This document shows, one piece after another, positions 33,535 to 44,777 of a stretch of 64,000 nt of DNA. The stretch's first letter is position 1; every line of letters begins with the position of its first letter. Under the pieces are notes generated by a model, which had not been told where the DNA came from, did no database searches, and worked only from the letters and a program-made list of their open reading frames with translations. A program made the position numbers and the translations under genes. Origin of the DNA: Phytophthora quininea (taxonomy: Eukaryota; Oomycota; Peronosporomycetes; Peronosporales; Peronosporaceae); the NCBI GenBank assembly GCA_011947345.1, contig JAAVTG010000602.1:1-64000 (forward strand), written 5' to 3'.

Positions 33535-36500
33535 ATGTACGGGCGCTCGCCACCGAGTCGCCGCTACGAGCAGGAGACGCCGCCGTACGCTCGCCACGCT
33601 GGCCACGAGCCCGCTCCCAGTCGCTGGCAGCCGCGAGGACCCCTCCCGCGAGAGAGCATGCCCCCAGTTCCACGTTGATGCTGCGCGGCCTGGCGCCAGT
33701 CGTCCGCGACGAAATGGTACACAAGTTACTGCTGCCGTTTGTGGGAGCTGAAAATATTACACACAGATAGAGGAGACTGTTGGCATCATTTTGAGGCCTC
33801 TTGCAGTTCCCTATCACTACAAGCAGAGGAGCAGTGAACTATGCTAAAAGGTTGGACAAGAACTCACCGCCCGCTTTGATCTCGTGGCCACGACCAGATC
33901 TTCAGCGCCCTGCAAGCCTATCGACCGGTGTCAGCCAGAATTATGCACGACAAGGTGCGTCAAACTTTGCCTTTATTTGCTGAGTTATTTGTTCACTAAA
34001 GATTTATGTGAAATAGGCTACTGGGGAATCTCGAGGGTTCGCCTTTGTAGATTTTGAGAGTGTGGAAGACTCAACAGCCGCGATGAATGCGTTCGGTAAG
34101 CTTTGAGAAGATATTGATCGTTTTCGTGGCAGATATGTGATGTTTCGATGTTGCTGCAGCATCAGAGCCGCTGGTGTTGGAGAACCGAGTGGTGAACATT
34201 ATCTACGCTGACAGCTTCCGTCGTCGACCGCCTCATACTGAAGAGGGCAGGTCGAGAGGGGAAAGTTGGGGGAGCAATCGGAATATCGACCCCCATCACG
34301 ACCAGCAGCATGGAGACCGATGGGCGCTACGAAAAGACTGGATTTGCGATGCAGTTAGTGTTCTGTCCGCCGTTAGTATGATTCTACGCTCTTGACAATG
34401 CTGTAAACGTTTATGCCGACAGTGCAACGTGACCAACTTTGCTCGAAGGACGTCTTGCTTCCAGTGTAACGCGCCGAAGACACCTCACTCAAAGGAGGTG
34501 ACAGCGTTTCGACCTCGTCACCACGACGACTTCCACCAAAGATATCAAAACGTAGCTGGGTCATTTCCTCCACCACCTGTGCAAGGGACCCAAGCTAGCG
34601 ACGATGAAAGAGGCAGTCAAGGTCGAGAGGGTAGCGAAATGCGCAGCCGGGTTACGCCGTCACGCGTATTAATGGTGCGAATGCTTCCTTCCGATATCGA
34701 GGAAGGAGAGGTGCGTTCTTGTATTTTCATACACGATTGATGCTGATTATCTCATCAACAATATGCTAGCTCCACGTGGCTTTTGCAGAATTCGATGGGG
34801 TCCAAGATATTAGACTGATTCGAGATCGTGCGACCAATTTATCAAGGGGTTTTGGCTTTATCGAGTTCCACGACGTTGAAGTACGCTGATTGACTTCTCG
34901 TTTTTGTATACACTATTGTTTGACGACGCTAATGAATATCTGTGACTTGTGTTTTGTAACAGGCAGCCACCCAAGCGTTGACGAGCTGCGAAGGGCTGCT
35001 TGTTCACAGTTCTCGAGTTGAGGTGTCGTATGCACGCGAGGCACTTGCGCCAAAAGCACACAACCCAGCAGAGTCGTCTCAAGGTGGGCCACGTCCAGGA
35101 AGCTCACTGATGGTTACAGCGATGGAGCAAGCACAGTGGTCGCTCGCTCATGGACGCGCTTCAGATGCTATGAAGACGACTCAGGTGAAGCAATGTTGTT
35201 TTTGCATGCTGGCGGCTCAAGTTCGAACCTTTTGTCTAATGCTCGAGGTTGCCATCCAATGATCGCTGCGCGTTTGTGTGTGCCGTGGTGTTTGCCATTT
35301 GACGCTACAGCAAGTTACCGTCGCCGATGACGTGAGCGCTCTTCTCAACAACGTCGCGGCGGAAGTCGTGCCGCAGTTCGAAGAGCCCAAGAAAAGTTGG
35401 CCTCCGCCGTTCGAGACGGCAGGCGGGGGCTACGTGTACGCAAGCGAGTACGGACTTTACTGGGACCCGGACAGCTTGTTTTATTACGATGCGCAGAGCA
35501 AACTGTATTACAACTCGTTCACAGGCGCGTATTATCAGTGCGTGGATCCCAGCGCCAGCGGTACTGATGCCTTTAAGACATTTGTGCCTGCTTTGCCTGC
35601 CGATGATTCTGCGTTCAAGGAGACCGTGCCAATAGCAGAGATACCAACGGAGACCAAGCCAGGGTTGAGCCTTTCGCTCAAAAAGGACAAGAAGAAGACT
35701 TCTGCCATTTCGTTTGGCATTAAAACCACTGCATTTGCTCCTGCATCGTCTGTCTTTGAAAGCAACAGCAAGACAAAAGCAGTGGGGCCAAGCGGTGCTA
35801 CTGTTCCTACTGCCAGCGTTGGTGGAACTACCGTCGGGATGAAGAGGAAAAGCGCCGTGGATATCGCAAAGTGGTCGCAACGTCAACGTGAAGCTAAAAT
35901 GGAGGGAAATGAGGGAGCCGTGAATCAACAGCAACATGTCGTTGGTGCAGCCCAATCAGCCAGTGCCGGAGCAGCGCAACAAAGCGATTCCTCTGCCAAG
36001 ACGGCGAATGCCAACGCTGCTGACGTTGGTTCGGTGATGGATTCGCTGACAAATGTTCCCCAGGAAGTGCCGATTTGCCTGGTACGGTTTGACTGTAAGG
36101 TGCTCTGCTGGATATACATGTCCTAACATGTTGTGGTGTCAGCTCTGTCGGCGTAAATTCGGGTCACTCGAACAACTTCGCAAGCACGAAAAGCTCTCCA
36201 AGCTCCACTTGGCCAACTTGTCAAAAGCGAAAGAGAACAAACAGCTCATTGCGGCCCAGTACCGGGAGCACGAGCAGGAGATGGAACGAGATGCCAAGAA
36301 GCAGCGAAAGGAAGACGACGTTTCTACATCTAGGAACACCCAGTCTACCACTGCTGCTAGTAAGCCTCCTGAGCCTGCAGTGAGCTCACTGGAGTCTGGT
36401 ATCGGTGGCAAAATGCTCAAAATGATGGGGTGGAAGAGTGGCCAGGGCCTGGGCAAGCATGGCACAGGCATCACCGCCCCGATTCAAGCGGCAGGAACTG

Positions 36501-36634
36501 GAGGGCGAAGTGAGACGGCTGGACTTGGACTAAAGGTGCCAGCCACCGCATCTGTCGATCTATCCGAGGCCACATCCGACAAGGAACGGCGACGAATCCT
36601 GGCACGCGCACGCTATGACGCCGACAAGTCGTAA
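33535..36634 (+). CDS. RBM5/RBM10-like splicing regulator
   Basis: Nine exons: 33535-33716, 33898-33954, 34017-34095, 34160-34353, 34423-34710, 34770-34880, 34963-35184, 35311-36081 and 36143-36634. Domain order as in RBM5/6/10: RRM1 (STLMLRGL, GESRGFAFVDF), RanBP2-type finger joined across an intron (DWICDA/CNVTNFARRTSCFQC), RRM2 (LMVRMLP, LSRGFGFIEF), OCRE domain with aromatic repeats (YGLYWDPDSLFYYDAQSKLYY), C2H2 finger (PICLLCRRKF...HEKLSKLH), and G-patch (GGKMLKMMGWKSGQGLGKHG). RBM5-type proteins regulate exon choice in early spliceosomes. One missing base in the C run at 33661 breaks the frame; with it the protein is 798 residues. It is convergent with the Prx-Trx gene 94 bp away. Confidence 0.9.
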
Positions 36635-36728
36635 GTGGCTGCAACAAAGAAATCGAGTGCGATTGAGACAAAGCTGCCATACCATTGACCCTGTAGTCGG
36701 CTCACTTTCTGTTCGACCGAGCTGTAAA

Positions 36729-37874
36729 TTAGAGCAGCTTGTGCACGGCGTTCTTGAGCAGCGTCTTCTTGTAGCCCGAGATCTTCTCGCCGGTCTCCTT
36801 GCCGTCCTTGAAGAAGCGGAACTCCGGGTAGGCGCCCACTTCCAGCTCGTCCTTGAGCTTCTCCACCTCCGGGATGGACACGTCCAACTTGGCGAACGTC
36901 ACTTCCGGGTGGGCCTCGGCCAGGTCCTGCACGAACGGCAGGATCTGCGCGCACTTGCCGCACCACGGAGCCATAAAGTCGGCCACCACCGGCTTGCCCG
37001 TCTTGATCAGGGCCTCGAACTCGGCCTTGTTCTTCACCAGCTTCAGAGCGGCAGCGTCGTCGTCCTCGACGTCCTCCTTGACCGTCGAGAAGTACTCGTA
37101 GCTGTCCGTGGGCGTAGCCTTAATGGTCTTGTCGCCAGGCTGCCAGTTGGCGGGGCAGACCTCGCCGTGCTCCTCTACGAACTGCAGCGCCTTGATCAGA
37201 CGCAGCGTCTCGTCCACACTGCGGCCAATGGGCATGTTGTTGATGGTGATCTGCTGCAGCACGCCTTCCTTGTCCATAATGAACAGACCGCGCAGAGCGA
37301 CACCGTCCTGCTCCACCAGCACGCCGTACTTGGCCGAGATGAGCTTGGTGATGTCGGACACAATGGGGATGTCCATCTTGCCCAGGCCGCCCTTGTTGCG
37401 GGGCAGACGCGTCCACGCCAAGTGCGACTCGGGCGAGTCGCACGAGACGGCGAGCAGCTGCGTGTTGAGCGCCTTGAACTCCTCCGCACGGTCGTTGAAC
37501 GCGATGATCTCGGTGGGGCACACGTAGGTGAAGTCCTTGGGGTAGAAGAACAGCACCACGTACTGGCCGCGGTACGTGTCCAGCGAGATGTCCGTGATGT
37601 CTCCGTCCACGACTGCCTGAGCCGTAAAGTTCGGAGCACGACCCTGCACACGGGCGCTCACTGGAGGGTATTGGATGAAAGAGTCTTCGTCGTCATCTTC
37701 CAGGAAGAAATCTTCACCGTCGTCCGTAGCAAAGTGGCGCGTGCTCAACGTCTGTGGCATCCGACGAGTCAGCGCCAGCGAGTTGGCGAACGGAGCCACA
37801 GCACGCGGAGCCAGACGAACAGCAGTGGACAGGCGGGCAGCCGCCAGGCGACGAGCAATCTGCATAGCACGCAT
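36729..37874 (-). CDS. Peroxiredoxin-thioredoxin fusion, probably mitochondrial
   Basis: 381 residues, intronless, unbroken. From ATG 37874 an Arg/Ala presequence (MRAMQIARRLAAARLSTAVR) and an acidic linker lead to a typical 2-Cys peroxiredoxin (about residues 70-260). This has the peroxidatic motif FFYPKDFTYVCPTE and the resolving Cys in HGEVCPANW. About 35 residues later a thioredoxin domain carries WCGKC in VVADFMAPWCGKCAQI, then LDVSIPEVEKL and the cis-Pro loop AYPEFRFFKDGK. One chain therefore holds both the peroxide-reducing enzyme and its electron donor; oxidised Prx would be recycled by the attached Trx, probably in mitochondria. It ends right after the Trx fold. Confidence 0.93.
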   Translation of the reverse strand: MRAMQIARRLAAARLSTAVRLAPRAVAPFANSLALTRRMPQTLSTRHFATDDGEDFFLEDDDEDSFIQYPPVSARVQGRAPNFTAQAVVDGDITDISLDTYRGQYVVLFFYPKDFTYVCPTEIIAFNDRAEEFKALNTQLLAVSCDSPESHLAWTRLPRNKGGLGKMDIPIVSDITKLISAKYGVLVEQDGVALRGLFIMDKEGVLQQITINNMPIGRSVDETLRLIKALQFVEEHGEVCPANWQPGDKTIKATPTDSYEYFSTVKEDVEDDDAAALKLVKNKAEFEALIKTGKPVVADFMAPWCGKCAQILPFVQDLAEAHPEVTFAKLDVSIPEVEKLKDELEVGAYPEFRFFKDGKETGEKISGYKKTLLKNAVHKLL

Positions 37875-37904
37875 TGCAACAATTGAGATACTCGAGACTG
37901 GAGC

Positions 37905-37920
37905 ACTTTGACGAATGACG
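37905..37920 (-). promoter_or_regulatory. Possible initiator element of the Prx-Trx gene
   Basis: On the minus strand the sequence TCATTCGTCAAAGTGC lies about 35 bp upstream of the ATG at 37874 and resembles the oomycete initiator core (YCATTYYNCAWTTT) with some mismatches. The tight distance to the ATG is typical of short oomycete leaders. Confidence 0.35.
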
Positions 37921-38039
37921 CTGAAGGACGCTGAAGGATGTCCGACCTCACGTTTAGATACGTTAAACGATGTACACGCGACACACCAAATGGAGCGATC
38001 TTTCCGATACAAGTTGAAGTCAACACTCGGACTGCGCAG

Positions 38040-39180
38040 ACATTTGCCCAGATGTGAGGCAGTTCCCCTTCACCGGTGTAGATGTAGTGCTTGCACTCTT
38101 TCGGGTCCTGTCCGACTGACAGGATGTGCCCATATCGCTGGCGACAGGCTCGCCATTTTCGCGGAAGAGCGAGCCCCTTGTCGTCGTCCAGATATTCGAC
38201 ACAAATCTCCTCCCTGACGACTTCCCGGCACTTCTTCTCCTTGTCCGGATAGCTAGTATAGCCCGTGTTTCCACGCGCCTTCTCCAACTTGACGGCGCAT
38301 CTACATCCGTAGTAGGTCTGGGTCTCCAGAAACTCAAGCTCTTCAGTGTCGTCCACAATTCGTCGACAACTCCCAGCGCGCACACGATGAACTCGTAGCA
38401 CGGATAGTCATTGCGCTTACTCTGCGTGCCTCGAGCTTCCAGAGCCGTAGTTAGGGCCACATACCTCTCGGCTGCATTGATGATGCTCGCATCATCCGCT
38501 TCGTAACACATTTCGTCCAAATAGGACGCGCATCCTGCGGGGTAAGGAGCAATAAGAGCGTGATACTCGGCTTTCCTTTGGATCCTGCGAGCTACACGCT
38601 TCCTCAGATGATCGTCCTTCTCGTCCTTCGCGTCAATGGCTTTCAACCACCTAAGCTTTGATCCACATTTCTCCACCATGCGCTGCTCCTGATCCGCTCG
38701 ACTAAAGACCTTCTGGCCGCTCCAGCTAGACTAGCCCTCGTGTCGAGGGATCCTAGCGAAGTTGGTCAGTCCGTAGAGATCTCTGGCATCACTTGCACTA
38801 ACTAGAACCTGGAAGTGTGGGTTCTGGTCCCTCTCGCACTGCAGACACAGTCCCGCCACCATCACTGGGTTGTCGTTCTCACACGGACAGCACAGTCTGG
38901 CCAGCTCCCTCTGGCACTGGTAGTAGCGGTCTCCCGTGATCGCCTGCAGCTTGGTCAGCGTCTGGTTTCCCAGGAAGCCCAGAATGTGCTTGAAGAGCTG
39001 CTCGTTAAAGAGGTAGAAGCTGTAGCTGCGTCGGCCCGTGGGAGGCAGCACGGGTTTGTCTCTGCAGAAGTTGTGGTGCTGGCTCAGGCCGCGCTTCTTG
39101 AAGGTCTTGTGGCAGAAGCACTCGACGCTCTCGGTCTTGTTGGGCTGGTCACTTGGCTCGCTGGGACTCGAGCGCTTCAT
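38040..39180 (-). pseudogene. Cys-rich F-box-like/XPA-like family, copy A (nonsense-broken)
   Basis: Start ATG 39180 (MKRSSPSEPSDQ). Order: C2HC finger (CFCHKTFKKRGLSQHHNFC), F-box-like helices (LFNEQLFKHILGFLGNQTL), four-Cys cluster (CCPCEND...LCLQC), then ARDLYGLTNFARIP. A TAG follows at about 38731; the near-identical copy E has CAG at that place. Reading resumes with KVFSRAD, CGSKLRWLKAI and, after one missing base near 38358, the C-terminal block ICVEYLDDDKGLALPRKW and HYIYTGEGE. The last frame runs on into the start region of the Prx-Trx gene, so the 3' end is approximate. An unfamiliar family; function unknown. Confidence 0.65.
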
Positions 39181-39270
39181 CTCGTGGACGTTCTTGGCTG
39201 CTCGACGGCGCAGATTCGGAAATGACGCACTTCAACGAAAGACTTGAAGTTTGTATGGTGAAAAGGCAAC
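38641..39270 (-). repeat. Arm of a 630-bp inverted duplication shared with 50082-50710
   Basis: Covers about 90 bp of leader and the first 180 codons of copy A. Nearly identical (a handful of substitutions and one indel) to the plus-strand segment at copy E, including the upstream initiator-like TCATTTCCGAATCT. Similarity drops sharply at both ends. Confidence 0.8.
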
Positions 39271-39420
39271 ATTCGTCCAACTGATAACTACAACGTGTAA
39301 TAATATAACGCATGAAGAAGCAACTAAATACGTGAGGATCAACAACAGTTTCTCTCCTTCACGCCCAGAGCCTTGCTCTTATTTTTTTTGCAGTCCCAAT
39401 CGCTGCACTGCCCGTCGGCT

Positions 39421-40766
39421 TCAGGCAATTGGCGCAGACAAGTTGTCAAGTCCCTTGACTTCTTTGATCTGCTTTTGTCCGTCAGGAGCGTTTGGTGAAG
39501 TCGTTGCTGCTGCAGTCTTGGGGGTCTTAAGTGGTGTGGGCGCTTTTCCTTTGCCCGAATAAACGTATTCCGTGAATTGACTCGGACTCGCGCCAACGGA
39601 CACGACGTGGTCGTAGCGAGAACGACACGCTTCCCATTTGCGAGGGATCGAGAGTCCAGAGTTGTCCCCCAGATACTTCACACACAGCTCCTTCTTGATG
39701 TTCTCGCGGCACTCCTGCATATTGCAATAATAGTCGTCGTCATCTTCACTGTCGTCGCTGTAGAAGTCATCCGAGTCACTCAAGTCGTAATCCCAACCAT
39801 AGTCACGCCGGGAGACGTACGGTGTGCGGAAGCGTCGTGTCTGGGCTGAGCATTTACTCGAGTAGTTTGTGTGGCCAAAGAGAAACGCCATCTCTTCCAT
39901 TGTGTCGACGATCTCGGCCACATTGCCACCTCCATGAATAATGTATTGACGGCAAAGCTTCGAGTCGTCTCGTAGCGGCAGTCCGCGAGCGTCAAGTGCC
40001 TCTGCCATGGTCGAGTATCTCTCCGCTCGCTGCTTCAGCGCTGCAGCATCGTAAGATGGCCCCAAGAAGACTCCTCTCACATAGGTCGCACATTTTGTCG
40101 GCAGACTCTGTAGCATGGCGTCGTACTCTGCCTTCTTTGGATCCTAGAGGCTACGAACTTCCTGCGTTGTCCATCCTTCTTGTCCTGTGCAGCGATGGCT
40201 CTGAGCCACAGGATCTTAGTCCCGTGCATCTGCAGCTTGTGCTGCTCTAGATCTGCTCGATCGAATACCTTTCGGTCGCTCCAGATCTCCAGTCGACGGT
40301 GCAGTCCATCCTCCTGTCTAGGAATGCCTGTGAACTTTTTTAGACCGTACAAGTCTCGGGCCTCAGCCATACTGACGAGCGCCTGGAAGTGCGGGTTCTT
40401 GTCCTTGTCGCACTGCAGACACAGATGCGCCACCATCGCCGGACTGTCGTTCTCGCAAGAGCAGGAGAGTTGAGCCAGCTCACTTGAGCAGTTGTAGAAG
40501 TCTCCTGTAATTCCCTGCAGTTTGACCAGCGTCTGATTGCCCAGGAAGCCTAAAATGTACTGGAAGATCTGCTCATTGAGAAGGCAGAATTTTAAATCTC
40601 TTGCAAGCGTTGGTGTGTGCTTGGGCTTGCTCTTGCAGTGGTTCTGGTGCAACTTGAGGCCTCTCTTCTTGAACGTCTTGTTGCAGAATGGGCACGTGGC
40701 CATCTCCATGGAAAACCGGAGCGTCTTGGCGCGTTGGTCCCCACCGGAAGCTTGAAAGCGCTTCAT
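39421..40766 (-). CDS. Cys-rich F-box-like/XPA-like family, copy B
   Basis: The best preserved member. Start ATG 40766 (MKRFQASGGDQ). C2HC finger CPFCNKTFKKRGLKLHQNHC; F-box-like LLNEQIFQYILGFLGNQTLVKL; cluster LSCSCEND...LCLQCDKDKNPHF; XPA-like part ARDLYGLKKFTGIP and VFDRADLEQHKLQMHGTKILWLRAI. One missing base near 40141 leads into the second half: AERYSTMAEALDARGLPLRDD, VAEIVDTMEEMAFLFGHTNY, an Asp-rich loop, and the conserved tail KKELCVKYLGDNSGLSIPRKWEACRSRYDHVVSVGA. About 448 residues after correction, without nonsense codons. It may be a zinc protein that links a substrate or DNA to an SCF-type ligase; this is only inference. Confidence 0.65.
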
Positions 40767-40876
40767 GGTCGACTGTGGAAGTGAACGCAAGCAAAAATGA
40801 TTTCTTGCAAGTTGAAGTTGTTTTGCAAGATGAAGCCCAATGCGGAATTTGCGCCGGACTAGCACAAGCCGTCGGG

Positions 40877-41962
40877 ATGGCGACCACTGCAGACGACGAA
40901 GTCAGTCAATCCGCGTTCTGCGCTCTCAATGAGCAGACCTTCGACCTCGTTCTGAGCTTCATGAGCAACCAGACGCTCCACAGGCTGCAGATGGTCACAG
41001 GAGTCCGCTACACTCAATGCGAGCCCGACTTCACCACTTTGGCCCAGTTCTGCTGTCCCTGCGAGAACGACAACCCCAAGGTGGTCCACGGACTTTGCCT
41101 GGACTGTGAGCGCAGAAAGAATCCTCATTTCCAGCCTCTAATCGACAAGCAAGACGCACTGGGCCTCTACGACGTGTTTGAACTTCGAGGCATCCACAGA
41201 GTCCGTCAAGGCCGTCGCAAGCTCTACGCTCGCGTCGATCTGGACAAGCACATGATGGAGCGTCACGGCTCCAAAGTGGGCTGGCTGAGAGCTCTCTACC
41301 ACCAACAGGAGCCGCAAGGACAAGTCGCGAGCGGTGCAGCGGATCCAAAACCGAGGACAGTGCGGAGCCTTCTTGCAGTCCAGTGCTGAGAACTTTGCTA
41401 CGTACGTGAGGAAGATCGAACCCGACCTTGGCTACATGACAGTCTCCGTGCTGCAACAAAGCAGCGAGAGGTATGCGGCCCTGAAGGCAGCGTTGGACGC
41501 GCGCGGACTTGTACTGCGATCAGACTCAAAGCTTAGTTCGCACTTCATCCTGACAGGACTCGGAGAGGTAGCGGACGTCGTGGACACCATGGAGGAAATG
41601 AAGTTCTTGTATTCGCACACCAACTACGTCCATGCCAGCGAGAACCTCTGGGAGGCCGAGCGAGCCATCATCCGCGAGTGGTATCCGCCTGACGAGTTCC
41701 GACGAAGGATGGAGGCCATTCGGGGGAGGTGAGGCACTCCATGTGCGTCGACTACCTCCAGGACAACAAGGGGCTGTCCATTCCTCACAAGTGGGAGCTG
41801 TGTCGCTCACGCTACAACGAGGCACTGGCGGTTGGTGCTGACCCACACTGCCATGCACGCTACATCTACGAAGCCAAAGGCCGCAAGCCCAGAGCTCCAG
41901 GGGAGAAAGGGACGTGGCGCAAGAACCCCAGAGCTCCCAAGAAACCGTCCCCTGAGCAATGA
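40877..41962 (+). CDS. Cys-rich F-box-like/XPA-like family, copy C (no N-terminal finger)
   Basis: Starts ATG 40877 (MATTADDEVSQSAF) and goes straight into the F-box-like part (ALNEQTFDLVLSFMSNQTLHRL), so the C2HC finger of its relatives is absent. It has FCCPCEND...LCLDCERRKNPHF, LDKHMMERHGSKVGWLRAL, then SSERYAALKAALDARGLVLRSD, VADVVDTMEEMKFLYSHTNY and LCRSRYNEALAVGAD. Two frame changes: near 41301 an extra base (CCAAC), unlike most others here, and near 41725 a missing G in GGGGG. Head-to-head with copy B, 110 bp between starts. A basic Pro/Lys tail ends it. Confidence 0.55.
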
Positions 41963-41979
41963 GCTGGCCGAGATGTGTT

Positions 41980-41990
41980 GGGGGGGGGGG
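41980..41990 (+). repeat. G homopolymer of 11 bases
   Basis: Uninterrupted G run directly 3' of copy C; length is unreliable in this assembly given the many homopolymer problems elsewhere. Confidence 0.8.
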
Positions 41991-42138
41991 TAGTTTTCAT
42001 GGATGGCTTTAGTCCCAATTCTCTAGTACAAGGTTACCATCCAGAACAGTGTGCGTTTACCTTGGAGGCTGCCAGCATCCAGTATCAGCGTGCCTTTTAT
42101 CATTCGAAGATCCGCGTCGTCGAAGACACTTGAGCGCC

Positions 42139-43267
42139 ATGAAGAGGTCGGCTCAATCCGCTGACGTCGGTCAGTCCAAGTCGCCCAAGAACTCTTCGGA
42201 CAAGACCACCTGCAACTTCTGCGGCAAAGAGTTCACGACGCGCGGCCTCAACCGCCATCAGAACGCGTGCAAGAGTAAACCGACCACTCGCTCCTACAAG
42301 TTCTGCATTCTGACCGAGACAGTCTTTGAGCATATTCCGAGCTTTCTAGGCAACCAGACGCTCACCAAGCTGCAGATGATTACGGGGATCGCTACTCCAG
42401 CTGTGAGAGTTATTTGGCCGGATACTGCTGCTCCTGCGAAGAAGATAAACCGGTTATCCACGATAAGCTTTGCTCGGACTGTGACGCCGAGAAGGGGCTC
42501 AACTACAAGCCCCGCATCACCAAGGCTGAGGCGAAGGAATGGTACGGCATCACCCACTTCGCTGGCATCCCCTGAAACGTGAGGAAGTACTACACACTCT
42601 ACAACCGACGAGATCTTGACAGGCACATGCTGCAGAGCTGCGGCTCCAAGATGGAGTGGGTCCGCACCATCGCCAAGAAAGACAAGCGAGTGACCAAGCT
42701 GAGAGCGACCAAGCAGAAGAAGAAAGACGAGTACGAGGCGTATCTAAACACGCTGCCCAAGACTTTGTGTTGTACATGAACAGCGTCGACGCCAAAGCCA
42801 CAGATAAAGACGCGCTCAGGAGCTGCAGTGAGCGGTTCGAGACGCTCTCGACCGCACTACAAGCTCGAGGATTGCATCTTCGCACGGATTCCAGACTGTG
42901 CAAAGACTACATCATGTCGGGACTCCGAGGCGTGGAAGTTGTAGTGGACACCATGGAAGAGATGGCTTTCCTCTTCCGTCACACGACCTATTCCACGCAA
43001 TGCGATGCCCAGTATCAGTCGTTCCGGGAGTATGACCACGAATGGTATCTGCGAGGGGAATACCGAGAGATGATGCAGTCTTGTCGAGACGACGTCAAGA
43101 TGGAGCTGTGCATCGAGTACCTGGTAAAACAGCAATGGAAATACGCTGCCACGGAAGTGGGAGCAATGTCGTTCTCGGTACGACCACGTTGTTTCGATTG
43201 GAGAACATCCGAAGAAGTTCGTCTACCACATCTACACTGGCATAGGACGGCAGCACCAGCGTTTTGA
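42139..43267 (+). pseudogene. Cys-rich F-box-like/XPA-like family, copy D (multiply broken)
   Basis: ATG 42139 (MKRSAQSADVGQ). C2HC finger CNFCGKEFTTRGLNRHQNAC, F-box-like LTETVFEHIPSFLGNQTLTKL, then after a missing G at about 42388 the cluster YCCSCEEDKPV...LCSDCDAEKG and AKEWYGITHFAGIP. An in-frame TGA follows (CGA in the family pattern) at about 42576. Then RRDLDRHMLQSCGSKMEWVRTI, a missing base near 42763, ERFETLSTALQARGLHLRTD, VVVDTMEEMAFLFRHTTY, and an extra A near 43126 before the tail PRKWEQCRSRYDHVVSIG. The TGA and mixed-sign indels suggest real decay. Confidence 0.6.
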
Positions 43268-43489
43268 GGTACGACGTCGACAAGTTTGCTTTGCATAGTG
43301 TGCTTGTGTGGTTATTGGTGAGAAATGGTGTCGGGTTTGCATTGTGTGCTGCTTGTTGTTTGCCTTTTGTTGACGTCAATTCACCCACGAGCTTCATGTC
43401 CTGAGCCTATTTTATGAGATACAGCACATAGTTCAAGTGGAAATCAGCGGCGATGGACGAGGTTGCTCCATTAGATCATTTGACTCCTC

Positions 43490-44777
43490 ATGAGCACTAC
43501 GTCCAAAATGCCTGCAACGCTGTCGCGCGCGATCTCGGACCGGTTCCGCGACTTTGGTAGGGAATGCAATCGTCAAAGCTAGGATGGCTGCTGCACCTTG
43601 TCTTAGTGCTCGCCCTCCTCTGTTTGTCTGTCTGCAGATACGATCCAGGAGGCGCTCCGGTACGCGGCGATTCATGTGCATTTTCATCATTAAAGTCGCG
43701 GCGTTTACTTTTTACAGCAACATGAACCTCGAGTCGTCCAACATGATGTTCGCGGTACGTGCTGAGTTTGCTAAGAATGAGCAATGTGTTGGATCTGATT
43801 ACTTTTGCTTCTTCGTTGTAGATTGACTACACAGCAGCAAACTTGGTACAGTAAAACTACCAAGCACCGCGTCTTCAACATCGGTGTGGGCCTTATGGAA
43901 TTGTTGTGCCAAGAGTTTTGGAGGCAGGAATCTCCACTCCCTCGATCCCAGCAAACGCACACTCAATCCGTACCAGGAAGCGCTGACACGACTAGGCCGC
44001 GTGCTGGTTGAGTTTGACGACGACCGCAGTATCCAAGTCTGGGGATTTGGCGATGCAAAAACTCCATCGGACCAAGTATTCAGCTTTAACCCCGAGAGCC
44101 CCATGGACGGATGCAAGAGCTTCAACGACATCTGGCAGAGATACCACGACATCACGCCAACAATTGCACTAGGCGAGCAGCCCAGTAACCTCGGCCCTGT
44201 GATTCGCCATGCGACTGCAGTTGCAGCCGAGGTCACAGGGTTTCACATGCTGATCATCCTTGCCAGCAGTCAACTGGCAGACCAGCACCTGGAGGAGACG
44301 GCCAAGGCCATCACGGACGCGTCGACGCTGCCTCTCTGTACGTCTGCGAAATATTTAGCGTGCTGTAGTTCGTGATGGTGCGCGCGTCTTACCTTTCTTG
44401 CTACATTTTGTAGCGACCATCGTGATCGGCGTTGGCGACGGTCCGTGGGTACGTAGTTGTTGCGTCGTGGCTACTGTAGAGGTCCAAGTAGCGCCGCCAA
44501 ACTCATGCGTTGTGCTCTGCAGGACACCATGAAGATCTTGGACGACCAGCTCCCGAGTCGGCAGTTCGACAACTTCCAGTTTGTAGACCTCCAGACCGTC
44601 CTGCACACTGCGAGCGAAGAGTCGAAAAAGGTGTTGGCGCATCGACTGCAAGACGGCGACGCCGCGGAGACCGACGCGGCCTGCGAGTTGGACCCCGTGG
44701 ATCTCTGCTTCACACTTCAAATCCTCATGGAGTTGCCGGCGCAGCACGAGGCCATGTGCAAGTTGAATATGCTCTGA
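43490..44777 (+). CDS. Copine/RGLG-like von Willebrand A protein, degenerate copy
   Basis: Exons readable: 43490-43556, 43638-43659, 43718-43754, then from 43822 to 44337 (an unresolved join near 43840-43915), 44414-44448 and 44523-44777. The protein starts MSTTSKMPATLSRAISDRF, without the myristoylation motif of the sister gene at 52726. Signature pieces: NLESSNMMFAIDYTAAN (MIDAS degenerate: the sister has DFTESN), GGRNLHSLDPSKRTLNPYQEAL, GFGDAKTPSDQVFSF, TIVIGVGDGPW and LPSRQFDNFQFVDLQTV. The C-terminus is extended with an acidic insert. Ion coordination is doubtful because the Ser of the MIDAS is Ala. It may be a diverged functional gene or a fading duplicate. Confidence 0.6.

Noticed and set aside
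36615..37886. 423-codon frame antisense to the Prx-Trx gene
   Set aside because: Rich in Leu, Val, Arg and His as expected of the complement of a GC-rich coding sequence; no domain.
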